Of a DNA stretch of 64,000 nucleotides, positions 48,159 through 56,852 are shown in pieces (the stretch's first letter is position 1; every line of letters starts with the position of its first letter). The position numbers and the translations under genes are program-made. The notes beneath the pieces are model-generated. The model was not told the origin of the DNA, made no database searches, and saw nothing but the letters and a program-made list of their open reading frames with translations. The stretch spans positions 43,843 to 107,842 of the forward strand of contig NZ_WPOO01000007.1 in NCBI RefSeq assembly GCF_009755265.1, read 5' to 3'. The stretch is from Adlercreutzia rubneri. Its GTDB lineage: Bacteria; Actinomycetota; Coriobacteriia; Coriobacteriales; Eggerthellaceae.

Positions 48159-51100
48159 ATGGTATCTCGCGTCTATGTTGAGAAGAAGCCCGGGTTTGAT
48201 GGCGAGGCTCGCGCCCTGGCAGCCGAGCTGCGCGACATCGTCGGCATTTCGGGGCTGACCGGCGTGCGCCTGGTGAACCGCTACGACGTGGAAGGCGCGA
48301 CGGACGAGTTATTCGCCGCCTGCGTGCCCACGGTGTTCTCCGAGCCGCAATCCGACACCGCTACCTTCGAGCTGCCCGAGGCCAACGGTGCGGCCGTGTT
48401 CGCCGTGGAGTTTCTGCCCGGCCAGTTCGACCAGCGCGCCGATTCGGCGAGCGAGTGCATCCAGCTCATCAGCCAGGGCGAGCGCCCCGCTGTGCGTTCG
48501 GCGGTGGTGTACTACTTGGAAGGCGATCTCGCCGACGATGACGTGGAGGCCGTGAAGCGCTACGTCATCAACCCGGTGGAGGCCCGCGAGGCGTCGCTTG
48601 AGCCTCGCGACACCCTGGCCATGGCCTTCGAGCGCCCGGCTGACGTGGAGGTCATCGAAGGCTTCACGGCCTTTTCCGATGACGAGCTGGCCCGCTTCAT
48701 CGACGAGCGCGGCCTGGCCATGGACCTGGCCGACATCCAGTTCTGCCGCGCGTACTTTGCCGAGGAGGGGCGCGATCCGTCCATCACCGAGATCAAGATG
48801 ATCGACACCTACTGGTCCGACCACTGCCGCCACACCACCTTCGGCACCGTGCTCGATGACGTGGAAATCGCCGACGCCAGCGTGCAGGCCGCCTTCGACC
48901 GCTATCTGGAGCTGCGCCACGAGCTCGGCCGCGACGAGAAGCCGGTCTGCCTCATGGACATGGGCACCATCGGCGCGAAGTGGCTGAAGAAAGAGGGCAT
49001 TCTCACCGGCCTCGACGAGTCCGAGGAGATCAACGCCTGCACCATCAAGTGCAAGGTGGATGTCGATGGCGAGGAGCAGGACTGGCTGTACCTCTTTAAG
49101 AACGAGACCCACAACCACCCCACCGAGATCGAGCCCTTCGGCGGCGCGGCCACCTGCGTGGGCGGTGCCATCCGCGATCCTTTGTCGGGCCGCTCCTACG
49201 TGTACCAGGCCATGCGCGTCACGGGCGCGGCCGACCCCACGGTGCCCGTGGCCGACACCATTCCCGGCAAGCTGCCCCAGCGCAAGCTGGTGACAACGGC
49301 GGCGGCCGGCTATTCCTCCTACGGCAACCAGATCGGCCTGGCCACGGGCCAGGTGCACGAGCTGTACCACCCCGGCTACGCCGCCAAGCGCATGGAGATC
49401 GGTGCCGTGGTGGGCGCTACGCCGGCCGATCACGTGCGTCGCGAGACGCCGGCGCCGGGGGATGTGGTGGTGCTCCTCGGTGGCCGCACGGGCCGCGACG
49501 GCATCGGCGGTGCCACGGGCTCTTCCAAGGCCCATTCCGTGGAATCTCTGGAAAGCTGCGGGGCCGAGGTGCAGAAGGGCAACGCGCCAGTGGAGCGCAA
49601 GATCCAGCGCCTGTTCCGCCGCGGGGATGCTTGCCGCATGATCAAGCGCTGCAACGACTTCGGCGCCGGCGGCGTGTCGGTGGCCATTGGCGAGTTGGCC
49701 GACGGCTTGGACATCAACCTGGATGCCGTGCCCAAGAAGTACGACGGGCTCGATGGCACGGAGCTCGCCATCTCCGAGTCCCAGGAGCGCATGGCCGTGG
49801 CCTTGGCCCCCGAGGACGTGGATGCCTTCATCGCGCTCGCCCACGAGGAGAACCTTGAGGCCACACCCGTGGCCGTGGTTACGGAAGAGCCGCGCGTGCG
49901 CATGCATTGGCGCGGCGACACCATCGTGGACGTGAGCCGCGAGTTCCTCGCGAGCAACGGCGCGCCGAAGCATGCGGCGGTGGCGGTACCCGCGCCGGCC
50001 GACGAGAGCTTCGCCGAAAGCGCCTGCGACCGCGCTTTCGAGGCGACAAGCGAGCTGACTGATCCCGTGGTGGACGCCGTGTGCGATGCCGATTCACTGG
50101 AAGTGTCCCTCGCAGCGCTTATGGGCGACATCAACCGCGCGTCGAACAAGGGTCTTGTGGAGCGCTTCGACTCCACCATCGGCGCGGCCACGGTGCTCAT
50201 GCCCTTCGGCGGCACCCGCCAGCTCACCCCGTCGCTCGCCATGGTGGCGAAGCTGCCGGTGCTCGGCGGCAAGACCACGACGGTCTCGGGCCTGTCCTGG
50301 GGCTTCAACCCGTATCTTTCGTCCTACGACCCCTATGCTGGCGCCTACATGGCCGTGCTCGATTCCGTGGCGAAGCTCGTGGCCACCGGCTTCGAGCGGG
50401 CGAACATGTACCTCACCTTCCAAGAGTACTTCGAGAAGCTGCGCCAGGATCCCGAGCGCTGGGGCAAGCCCATGGCGGCGGTGCTCGGCGCGCTCATGGC
50501 CCAGATCGATTTCGGGGTGGGCGCCATCGGCGGCAAGGACTCCATGTCCGGCTCTTTCGAGGACTTGGACGTGCCGCCCACGCTCGTGTCCTTCGCGACG
50601 GCCATCGGTGACATCGACCGCGTCACCTCGCCGGAGCTGAAGGAAGCGGGCGACAACCTTATCTGGGTTTCCTTCGAGGACGCGCTGGCGTCGAGCGTCT
50701 GCGCCGCCTTCGACGCGGTGGAGTACCTCATCGGTGCGGGTGTCGTGCGGGCCTGCGCGAGCGGCGCCTACGGCGGCTTGGCCGAGACGCTGGTGAAGGC
50801 GGCCGTGGGCAATGGCCTGGGTATCACCGTGGACGAGGACATCGACATGGGCCAGCTGTTCGAGCCGGCCTACGGCACGTTCGTGATCGAGCTGGCCGCC
50901 GGCGAGGATGCCCAGTCCGTCGTCACGCGTTTGGAAGATGCCGGGCTCGACGCCAACGTGGATGTGGTGGAGCTTGGCCAGGTGACCAGCGCTTACGAGT
51001 TGACCTGCGACGGCCAGGTGGCCGATCTCGCCGTGGTGCAGGAGGCCTGGGAGCGCGGAGGCGGCCTTGAAAGCGTGTTCCCGTACCGCACCTCGTCGGA

Positions 51101-52001
51101 GGAGCGCGCCGTCGCCGAGTCCGTGCCCGCCATCAGCTTCGAAGGGGAGGCGGCCCCGGCCTACCACGGCCCGGCGCTGCTGGGCGACGCCTCCGGTGCT
51201 CCGCGCGTGGTCATTCCGGTGTTCCCCGGCAACAACTGCGAGTACGACTCCGCTGCCGCCTTCGAGCGGGCCGGCGCCGTGCCCTCCGTGTACGTGGTGA
51301 ACAACCTGACGCCCGAGGCGGTGGCCGAATCCACCGCCGAGTTGGCGCGTCTTATCCGCGCGTCCCAGATCGTCATGATTCCCGGCGGCTTCTCCGGCGG
51401 CGACGAGCCCGACGGTTCCGCGAAGTTCATCACGGCCTTCTTCCGCGCCCCTGAGGTCACCGAGGCGGTGCGCGATTTGCTGCAGGCGCGCGACGGCCTC
51501 ATGCTCGGCATCTGCAACGGCTTCCAGGCGCTCGTGAAGCTGGGCCTGGTGCCCTTCGGCGACATCCGCCCCATGGACGCCGATTGCGCCACCCTCACCT
51601 TCAACAACATCGGCCGCCACCAGAGCACGCTCGTGCGTACGCGCGTGGCCAGCACGATGTCTCCCTGGATGAGCCGCATGGAAGTGGGCGAGATGCACAC
51701 CGTGGCCATCAGCCACGGCGAGGGCCGCTTCGTGGCGCCCCCCGCGCTGCTCGACTCCATGATCGCAAACGGGCAGGTCGCCACCCAGTACGTGGACGCC
51801 GCGGGGCAGCCCTCCATGGACTTGGCGGTGAACCCCAACGGGTCGATGCTCGCCATCGAGGGCATCACGAGCCCCGACGGCCGCGTGCTCGGCAAGATGG
51901 GTCACACGGAACGCGCCGGCGCGGGCCTGTACAAGAACGCCTTCGGCAACACCTACCAGCCCCTCTTCGAAGGCGGTGTCGACTACTTCCGCACGAAGTA
52001 G
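48159..52001 (+). CDS. purL: Phosphoribosylformylglycinamidine synthase, single-chain PurL with glutaminase domain
   Basis: 1280 aa. It converts FGAR, ATP and glutamine to FGAM in purine synthesis. It is the large one-chain form: N-terminal PurS-like part, two AIRS-type ATP domains (IKMIDTYWSDHCRHTTFG, NETHNHPTEIEPFGGAATC, CNDFGAGGVSVAIGELADGL), and a C-terminal class I glutaminase with nucleophile Cys in MLGICNGFQALVKLG and the start VIPVFPGNNCEYDSAAAF. The ATG at 48159 has GAAGAGAGAGG upstream; the longer frame into the preceding palindrome is not used. A terminator-like hairpin follows at 52105. Confidence 0.96.
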   Translation: MVSRVYVEKKPGFDGEARALAAELRDIVGISGLTGVRLVNRYDVEGATDELFAACVPTVFSEPQSDTATFELPEANGAAVFAVEFLPGQFDQRADSASECIQLISQGERPAVRSAVVYYLEGDLADDDVEAVKRYVINPVEAREASLEPRDTLAMAFERPADVEVIEGFTAFSDDELARFIDERGLAMDLADIQFCRAYFAEEGRDPSITEIKMIDTYWSDHCRHTTFGTVLDDVEIADASVQAAFDRYLELRHELGRDEKPVCLMDMGTIGAKWLKKEGILTGLDESEEINACTIKCKVDVDGEEQDWLYLFKNETHNHPTEIEPFGGAATCVGGAIRDPLSGRSYVYQAMRVTGAADPTVPVADTIPGKLPQRKLVTTAAAGYSSYGNQIGLATGQVHELYHPGYAAKRMEIGAVVGATPADHVRRETPAPGDVVVLLGGRTGRDGIGGATGSSKAHSVESLESCGAEVQKGNAPVERKIQRLFRRGDACRMIKRCNDFGAGGVSVAIGELADGLDINLDAVPKKYDGLDGTELAISESQERMAVALAPEDVDAFIALAHEENLEATPVAVVTEEPRVRMHWRGDTIVDVSREFLASNGAPKHAAVAVPAPADESFAESACDRAFEATSELTDPVVDAVCDADSLEVSLAALMGDINRASNKGLVERFDSTIGAATVLMPFGGTRQLTPSLAMVAKLPVLGGKTTTVSGLSWGFNPYLSSYDPYAGAYMAVLDSVAKLVATGFERANMYLTFQEYFEKLRQDPERWGKPMAAVLGALMAQIDFGVGAIGGKDSMSGSFEDLDVPPTLVSFATAIGDIDRVTSPELKEAGDNLIWVSFEDALASSVCAAFDAVEYLIGAGVVRACASGAYGGLAETLVKAAVGNGLGITVDEDIDMGQLFEPAYGTFVIELAAGEDAQSVVTRLEDAGLDANVDVVELGQVTSAYELTCDGQVADLAVVQEAWERGGGLESVFPYRTSSEERAVAESVPAISFEGEAAPAYHGPALLGDASGAPRVVIPVFPGNNCEYDSAAAFERAGAVPSVYVVNNLTPEAVAESTAELARLIRASQIVMIPGGFSGGDEPDGSAKFITAFFRAPEVTEAVRDLLQARDGLMLGICNGFQALVKLGLVPFGDIRPMDADCATLTFNNIGRHQSTLVRTRVASTMSPWMSRMEVGEMHTVAISHGEGRFVAPPALLDSMIANGQVATQYVDAAGQPSMDLAVNPNGSMLAIEGITSPDGRVLGKMGHTERAGAGLYKNAFGNTYQPLFEGGVDYFRTK

Positions 52002-52104
52002 TTACTGCCACGCGAGGTAGTTGCCGCTGCATGAGGTGGCTGCTCGGGAGGGTGGCGTGCGACCGCCCGTCGGTGGGACCGGGGGTTTGATGCCCGAAAA
52101 CAAC

Positions 52105-52152
52105 AAGGGCGACGTCAGGAACGGAAGTTTGGTACCTGGCGTCGCCCTTTTT
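52105..52152 (+). terminator. Stem-loop terminator downstream of purL
   Basis: AAGGGCGACG (52105-52114) pairs with CGTCGCCCTT (52140-52149) and is followed by TTT; an inner CAGG/CCTG extends the stem. The 25-base loop contains one AGTTTGGTACC repeat. Confidence 0.65.
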
Positions 52153-52330
52153 GCGGCCAACTTGCGGAGTTTGGCATCGAATGGTGCCAAGTTTGGCAGT
52201 TTGGTACCCTGCCTTGGTCAAATTGCGAAGTTTGGTACCCGAAAACTTGCACGTACGAATTTCTGACCTGGTGTTTCTTCGGAGTCGAGGTACCAAACTG
52301 CGAGTTTTGGCCGAATTCGGGGGTGCCAAA
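52126..52330. repeat. Cluster of AGTTTGGTACC repeats
   Basis: Direct copies at 52126-52136, 52198-52209 and 52229-52240 and an inverted copy at 52289-52299. Weaker relatives are AGTTTGGCATC (about 52169) and GGTGCCAAAC (52321). They lie in the 978-base gap 52002-52979 between purL and murB, which holds no intact gene. Confidence 0.7.
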
Positions 52331-52458
52331 CCCCCGATCTTGGAAGAGGGCAGGTGCCATATCGCGGATCTTCGCGGATCTTGTCCGAGAAAGATGGATA
52401 CCGGTTCATCGGGCGGTAGGGCTGTGGTTGTGGTCTCCTTGTCGACGGCGCCAGATGA

Positions 52459-52679
52459 ATCGTCGAGGTCGTCGCGCGGCAGTGCCCCGGGGTCGAGTGC
52501 GCTGTGGATCCGCTCTATGTGGTGCAGTGGGTGATCGACGTGCTCGACGAGACCCGCAGGGAGGCGTGGCGCGGCTGCGAAGGCTGAGGGTTCTCGCCTG
52601 GGCCTACCTTCTGCACCGCCGCTGCCGCAAAGCCGCCGCCGAAGACCGCAGCCAGACCTTCGAAAATGTCAACGAGTGA
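52459..52679 (+). pseudogene. Frameshifted remnant of an unidentified small gene
   Basis: From 52459 one frame reads IVEVVARQCPGVECAVDPLY then VVQWVIDVLDETRREAWRGC before a stop at 52585. The next frame over (about 52578 on) continues smoothly as RRLRVLAWAYLLHRRCRKAA to a stop at 52677. Joined by a one-base shift they make a coherent helical segment of about 73 residues. No start codon or ribosome site remains (a TGA lies directly before). Family not recognised. Confidence 0.4.
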
Positions 52680-52687
52680 CGACGCCC

Positions 52688-52950
52688 CTGGCAAAAAGTC
52701 GCCCCGGGCTACGGTGTTGTATGCAGCAAACTTTGTAGTATAGAACAAAAAAGCAGGTCATTGCTTAGCATCTATTTGTCAACATGAGCTAACACCGTAG
52801 CCCGACCCGCAAAAATGACGAAGGCGCGCAGTTGCCCTGACAAAAAAGCGCCTCGGGCTGCGAGTTGTACTCGGGTGTGTGGCGAAAAGGCACCTCGGGC
52901 TACGGGCTGTGCTTGAAAAACGGCAAAAGAGCGCGTTGTGCTGTGGATAC
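52688..52950. repeat. Degenerate CAAAAA...CTCGGGCTACGG repeats with a 14-bp inverted pair
   Basis: Related units at about 52688 (TGGCAAAAAGTCGCCCCGGG), 52836 (CTGACAAAAAAGCGCCTCGG), 52882 (TGGCGAAAAGGCACCTCGGG) and a shorter one near 52921. CGGGCTACGGTGTT at 52705-52718 recurs perfectly inverted at 52791-52804, with a 72-base AT-rich interior. The terminal part abuts the murB stop codon. Confidence 0.6.
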
Positions 52951-52979
52951 TCTCGGGCCCCCTGCGAATTGCTGCCAGG

Positions 52980-53900
52980 CTACTGCCACAGCCTCACTTC
53001 GGGCTCCAGTTCCACGCCGGTGGTCTGGCGAACGCGGCGCTGCACTTCGGCGATGAGTGCTAGCACGTCGGCGGCGGTGGCGTCGCCGGTGTTCACGACG
53101 AAGCCGGCGTGCTTCTCGGACACCTGCGCGCCGCCCACGCGCAGACCTTGGCAGCTGGCCTCTTGGATGAGCGCCCCCGCAAAGTGGCCCTGCGGCCGTT
53201 TGAAAGTGGAGCCGGCGCTCGGCATCTCCAGCGGTTGCTTGCTCTCGCGGCGCTCGCGCAGCTCTTCCATGCGCGCGGCGATGGCGGCAGGGGAGTCGGC
53301 GCGCAACTGCAGCGTGGCCCCGAGCACCACCCAGCCCTCGCGCATCATGCGGCTGGTGCGATAGCCCCAGTTGGCTTCCGCTGCCGGCACGTTCACGATG
53401 CTCCACGAATTCCCGTCGGGCACCAGGCAGCGTACTTCCACGGCTACGTCCGAGAACTGGCCCTCGTAGGCGCCGGCGTTCATGATGGCCGCGCCTCCGA
53501 CGGTGCCGGGAATGCCGCTGGCGAACTCGTAGCCTGCAAGCCCGGTATCCCGCGCCACGGCGGCCACGGCGGCGTTCGTGGCCCCGGCCGCTGCCCGCAC
53601 GAGGCCGCCGGGCAGCACCTCGACGTCCGCGAAATTATCCGCCAGCAGAAGCGTCACGCCGTCAAGTCCCTCGTCGGGCGCGAGCACGTTGGAGCCGAGT
53701 CCCAGCACACGCCAGGGAACCCCGCCCGCCTCGCAAGTCGACACGACGGCCGCCACCTCGTCTTCGGAGCGCGGTGTCACGAGCCATTGCGCCGGCCCCC
53801 CAATGCGAAATGTCGTATGCTCGGCCAGGGGCTCGTCAGGACGCACATTCTGCGAACCGACGATATCCCGAAGGCTCTTCTCGAAGTCCTGGGCGTTCAC
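52980..53900 (-). CDS. murB: UDP-N-acetylenolpyruvoylglucosamine reductase
   Basis: 306 aa, type II MurB length. It reduces the enolpyruvyl group to give UDP-MurNAc, using FAD and NADPH. FAD-binding blocks TTFRIGGPAQWLVTP, LGLGSNVLAPDEGLDGV and GYEFASGIPGTVGGAAIMNA are clear. The catalytic Ser is in SAGSTFKRP and the Glu in the terminal PEVRLW. The start is GTG at 53900 with GAGGAGGAG just upstream; the frame is open to 54056, but that part runs through a long inverted repeat and is not conserved. Confidence 0.95.
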   Translation of the reverse strand: MNAQDFEKSLRDIVGSQNVRPDEPLAEHTTFRIGGPAQWLVTPRSEDEVAAVVSTCEAGGVPWRVLGLGSNVLAPDEGLDGVTLLLADNFADVEVLPGGLVRAAAGATNAAVAAVARDTGLAGYEFASGIPGTVGGAAIMNAGAYEGQFSDVAVEVRCLVPDGNSWSIVNVPAAEANWGYRTSRMMREGWVVLGATLQLRADSPAAIAARMEELRERRESKQPLEMPSAGSTFKRPQGHFAGALIQEASCQGLRVGGAQVSEKHAGFVVNTGDATAADVLALIAEVQRRVRQTTGVELEPEVRLWQ

Positions 53901-53936
53901 GGCTTGCTCCTCCTCAGCTGGATTACGGATGCAGAG

Positions 53937-54046
53937 GAGGTGCGGGATGCCCTGACCGAGCAAGTTCCGCAGCGAACAGAACAGGACTGAATGTCCTGTT
54001 CTGCAGAGCGAGGACTGTCTGAGCGAATCAGGGCGTCCCGCACCTC
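53937..54046. repeat. 110-base inverted-repeat element upstream of murB
   Basis: Outer arms start GAGGTGCGGGATGCCCTGA (53937) and end TCAGGGCGTCCCGCACCTC (54046). The inner tips AGAACAGGAC/GTCCTGTTCT are also inverted copies, around a 3-5 base loop near 53990. The middle of the arms is diverged. It lies in the gap 53901-54157 between divergent murB and the trkH cluster and would form a hairpin in the murB leader. Confidence 0.7.
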
Positions 54047-54157
54047 CGGTCGGCAAAGAGTTTCAAGCCCGCGTGTTCTGGGCCGGTATCCTCCGTTTAT
54101 CATGCCGTGCGGGTTACCGTTGGTGACCCGCATGGCTCATTGTACTAGAATACGCCC

Positions 54158-54331
54158 ATGACGAAATCGCTGACATATCCGCGCGATCGCCAAAGCGCTT
54201 CCGCCCATCGTTGCTCGCGCTTCGCACCCGCTTGCGGGCTCGCATCCGCACCCGCTTTTGGGCTCGCATCCGCACCCGCCCCAGTGGCCGCCCTTGCGGA
54301 TGCTTCCGCACGCACGAAAGTGGGGCGCTAG
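54158..54331 (+). CDS. Short hypothetical ORF with 8-codon tandem repeats
   Basis: 57 codons from ATG 54158 (MTKSLTYPRDRQSASAHRCS onward). There is no Shine-Dalgarno, but TAGAAT at 54146-54151 is spaced as for a leaderless message. Three 24-base tandem copies starting at 54224, 54248 and 54272 (GCACCCGCT...GGGCTCGCATCC) give the in-frame repeat APACGLAS, APAFGLAS. It ends 3 bases before the next small gene. Coding status is doubtful; it may only be the trkH leader. Confidence 0.3.
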   Translation: MTKSLTYPRDRQSASAHRCSRFAPACGLASAPAFGLASAPAPVAALADASARTKVGR

Positions 54332-54334
54332 GCC

Positions 54335-54466
54335 ATGGCGCGCAGGGTTCCCGAGGTCAAGCCCACCTCGCCGGCGGCGGCCATCGTGCTCGTGCTGCTG
54401 TTCATTGTCTGCTTCATTATCGGCCTGTGGGTGCTTATGGCGCTCACGCGCATCGTGCTCGGTTAG
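54335..54466 (+). CDS. 43-residue single-helix membrane protein upstream of trkH
   Basis: ATG 54335 to TAG 54466. A basic N-terminus with MARRVPEVKP is followed by one long hydrophobic helix from AAAIVLVLLFIVCFIIGLWV to the end, TRIVLG. The stop is 11 bases before the trkH ATG and the genes are co-directional, so it may be a small accessory subunit of the potassium system or a translated leader. I recognise no family. It is below the usual size cut-off, but the charge pattern and helix length look like a real protein. Confidence 0.55.
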   Translation: MARRVPEVKPTSPAAAIVLVLLFIVCFIIGLWVLMALTRIVLG

Positions 54467-54477
54467 GGGCAAGGACT

Positions 54478-55998
54478 ATGTGGCAGCGATTCACCCCCTA
54501 CGACTTGCGCGTTATCGGGCACTACCTGGGAACGCTCCTGTTGTTCTTCGCCGCGCTCATGGCCCTTCCCTTGGCGACGGCGCTGGTCTTTCAGGAATGG
54601 GAGCCGGCGGCGCGCTACCTCGCGGCAATCGGCATCACCATGGTCGCGGGCTGCAGTCTGCGTTTTCTGCGCATCGAACCCGGACGCCTCGATCGCCGTC
54701 AGGCGCTGGCGGTGACCGGTTTCGCCTGGGTTGTTCTCGCGCTGTTCGCCTCGTTCCCTCTGTACTTCTCGGGGCATTACATGACCTACCTCGATGCCGT
54801 CTTCGATGGCGTCTCCGGCCTGACCACCACGGGCGCCTCGCTCATCGTCGATTTGGATCACCTCTCCTACGCCGACAACATGTTCCGCTTCGCTATGCAT
54901 GCCCTGGGCGGTCTCGGCCTTATTGTGGTGGCGTTGTCCTTCGGGCTTTTCGGCCGCGGCGGCGGCGCGTCGTTGTTTTCGTCGGAAGGCCGCAGCGAGC
55001 ACGTGGTGCCCAACGTGGTGCAGACCACCCAGTTCATTGCTCGTATTACCCTGGTCATCGTTTCTGTCGCCACGGTGATCATCACGGCGTTGTGTCTGCT
55101 CATGGGTATGGAGCCCACCCGCGCCTTCCTGAACGCGCTGTGGATGTCTACCTCCGGGTTCGTGACCGGCGGTTTCACGCCCATGCAGCTTTCCATCATG
55201 TACTACCATTCCTTCCCCCTTGAGGCGATTCTCATGGTGCTCATGATTTTGGGCTCCATCAGCTTTGTCATTCACGCCGAGGTGTGGAAGGGGCGTCCGC
55301 TCCCGTTTTTCCGAGACATCGAGACGAAGACGATGGTGCTTTGGATCGGGGTCATGGCCTTCGTCTTCACGGCCACCCTTGCCCTGTCGCCCTTCGATGA
55401 CATGCTCGCCCTCTTGCGCCGCGGCCTGTTCATGATCATCTCGGCGTTCACCACGACGGGCTTTCAGGTGGTCACCACCAACCAGATCACCACCGCTTTC
55501 AGCAATGGCGCTTTCCTCACCCTGGCGTTCATCATGGCCGTTGGCGGTGCTTCCGGCTCCACGGCCGGCGGCATCAAGTTCTCGCGCATGGGCATCATCT
55601 TCAAGTCCATCGTGTCGAACGTGAAGGAGACGCTGGCACCGGATTCGGCTCGCGTCGTCGTTTCCTACAATCACGTGGGCAGGCGCACCTTGACGCCGGA
55701 AATTGTGAAAGAGGCCATGACGGTGTTCATCCTGTACGTGATCACCTACGTTATCGGCGCGCTGGTGGGCATTGCACACGGGTTCGAGGCCATTCCCGCA
55801 ATCTTCGAGTCGGTGGCCATGACGTCCAACGGCGGCATCATCACGTCGGTGGCGGGGCCCGGCATGGCGGGAACTCTCGAGCTGTTCTATATCTTCCAGA
55901 TGTGGGCCGGACGCTTGGAGTTCATGACGCTGTTCGCCCTTATTGTGGAAGTGGTGGCCTCCCTGGTGCCGCGGCCTCGACCGAAGGAGCGCTCATGA
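54478..55998 (+). CDS. trkH: TrkH/KtrB-family potassium uptake protein
   Basis: 506 aa. The four-fold pore repeat is visible through its selectivity loops: SGLTTTGASLI, MSTSGFVTGGFTPM, SAFTTTGFQVV and AMTSNGGIITSV. The gating-loop region VGGASGSTAGGIKFSRM in the middle helix is typical of TrkH. It moves K+ (with Na+ or H+) into the cell. The expected cytoplasmic partner TrkA/KtrA is not in the window. The stop codon overlaps the ATG of the next gene (ATGA). Confidence 0.93.
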   Translation: MWQRFTPYDLRVIGHYLGTLLLFFAALMALPLATALVFQEWEPAARYLAAIGITMVAGCSLRFLRIEPGRLDRRQALAVTGFAWVVLALFASFPLYFSGHYMTYLDAVFDGVSGLTTTGASLIVDLDHLSYADNMFRFAMHALGGLGLIVVALSFGLFGRGGGASLFSSEGRSEHVVPNVVQTTQFIARITLVIVSVATVIITALCLLMGMEPTRAFLNALWMSTSGFVTGGFTPMQLSIMYYHSFPLEAILMVLMILGSISFVIHAEVWKGRPLPFFRDIETKTMVLWIGVMAFVFTATLALSPFDDMLALLRRGLFMIISAFTTTGFQVVTTNQITTAFSNGAFLTLAFIMAVGGASGSTAGGIKFSRMGIIFKSIVSNVKETLAPDSARVVVSYNHVGRRTLTPEIVKEAMTVFILYVITYVIGALVGIAHGFEAIPAIFESVAMTSNGGIITSVAGPGMAGTLELFYIFQMWAGRLEFMTLFALIVEVVASLVPRPRPKERS

Positions 55999-56852
55999 GG
56001 CGGCGGGGTATCGCGCTTCTGGCGATCGCGCTCGCGGCGGTTCTGGCCGCGCCGGGCCCTGTGGCTTGGGCGACGGGGGCTGCCAACGGCGCCACGACGG
56101 CTTCCTCTGATGCCGGTGTGACCAACAAGGATGTGCCGACGGACGACACGGGCGTCGTAGAGGCCGGCGAAGGCGCTGGGAACGAAGGCGCTGGAAGCGA
56201 AGGCGCGGACGGCGGCGCGGTGCAAGGCGGAGGCGCCGAGGGCGAAGGCGCGAGCGGCGGCGCGACCGAGGGCGAAAACGGGGCCGATGGCGAGGACGGC
56301 CAGGCCGTCGTCCAGCCCGCGCGTCCGAAGCTTCCCGACCCAGTCTTCGGCGAGGACGTGAGCGAGGATAACCTCGTGAACCCCCAGCAAAAGCCCGACA
56401 GCTCTTTCATCTACGATACCTCCATCTCCGCTTTGCAGGAGGCCGATTCCTACCTGAACAACCAGACGGTGCAGGTGACGGGCGAGGTCATTGGAGACCG
56501 CATTCGCGCCGAGTTCGATCCCGGGTACAGCTGGATCGTCCTGCAGGGCTCCGATAGGGCTCACTCCGAAATCCCCGTGTTCATGGACACGGAGTCCACC
56601 GAGGTCATCGATACCTACGGAGCCTACGGCCGCAAGGGCACGACGCTGCAGGTGCGCGGCACCTTCCATCTGATCTGCCCGGAGCACGAGGGGCTAACCG
56701 ACCTGCACGCCGACGCGGTCACCTTCGTGGAAAAGGGGTCGGTCACCGAGCAGCCTTTTGACATCGGCGCGTTTCTGCCGGGGCTTATGCTGGTCGCCAT
56801 CGGTTTCATCATGCTCATCGTGTTCCACCAGATGAGGGAGGGGCAGCGCTGA
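55995..56852 (+). CDS. Exported OB-fold-like protein with Gly/Glu-rich linker and C-terminal membrane helix
   Basis: 285 aa. It has a Sec-type signal (RRRGIALLAIALAAVLAAPG) and a 70-residue Gly/Ala/Glu low-complexity linker. A domain of about 110 residues looks like an OB-fold (NNQTVQVTGEVIGDRIRAEF, TTLQVRGTFHLICPEHEGLT), and a C-terminal membrane helix (LPGLMLVAIGFIMLIVFH) anchors it. The start overlaps the trkH stop by ATGA and the end overlaps rsgA by TGATG, so all three are translationally coupled. No known family; role perhaps at the cell surface with TrkH. Confidence 0.8.
   Translation: MRRRGIALLAIALAAVLAAPGPVAWATGAANGATTASSDAGVTNKDVPTDDTGVVEAGEGAGNEGAGSEGADGGAVQGGGAEGEGASGGATEGENGADGEDGQAVVQPARPKLPDPVFGEDVSEDNLVNPQQKPDSSFIYDTSISALQEADSYLNNQTVQVTGEVIGDRIRAEFDPGYSWIVLQGSDRAHSEIPVFMDTESTEVIDTYGAYGRKGTTLQVRGTFHLICPEHEGLTDLHADAVTFVEKGSVTEQPFDIGAFLPGLMLVAIGFIMLIVFHQMREGQR

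Noticed and set aside
37000..48159. Purine or other riboswitches before purB, purC or purL
   Set aside because: No conserved purine-aptamer text was seen; the structured sequence before purL is a simple palindrome.
53985..54000. SOS box in the GAACAGGAC/GTCCTGTTC dyad
   Set aside because: Spacing and sequence do not match actinobacterial or Gram-negative LexA boxes; it is the tip of the longer inverted repeat.
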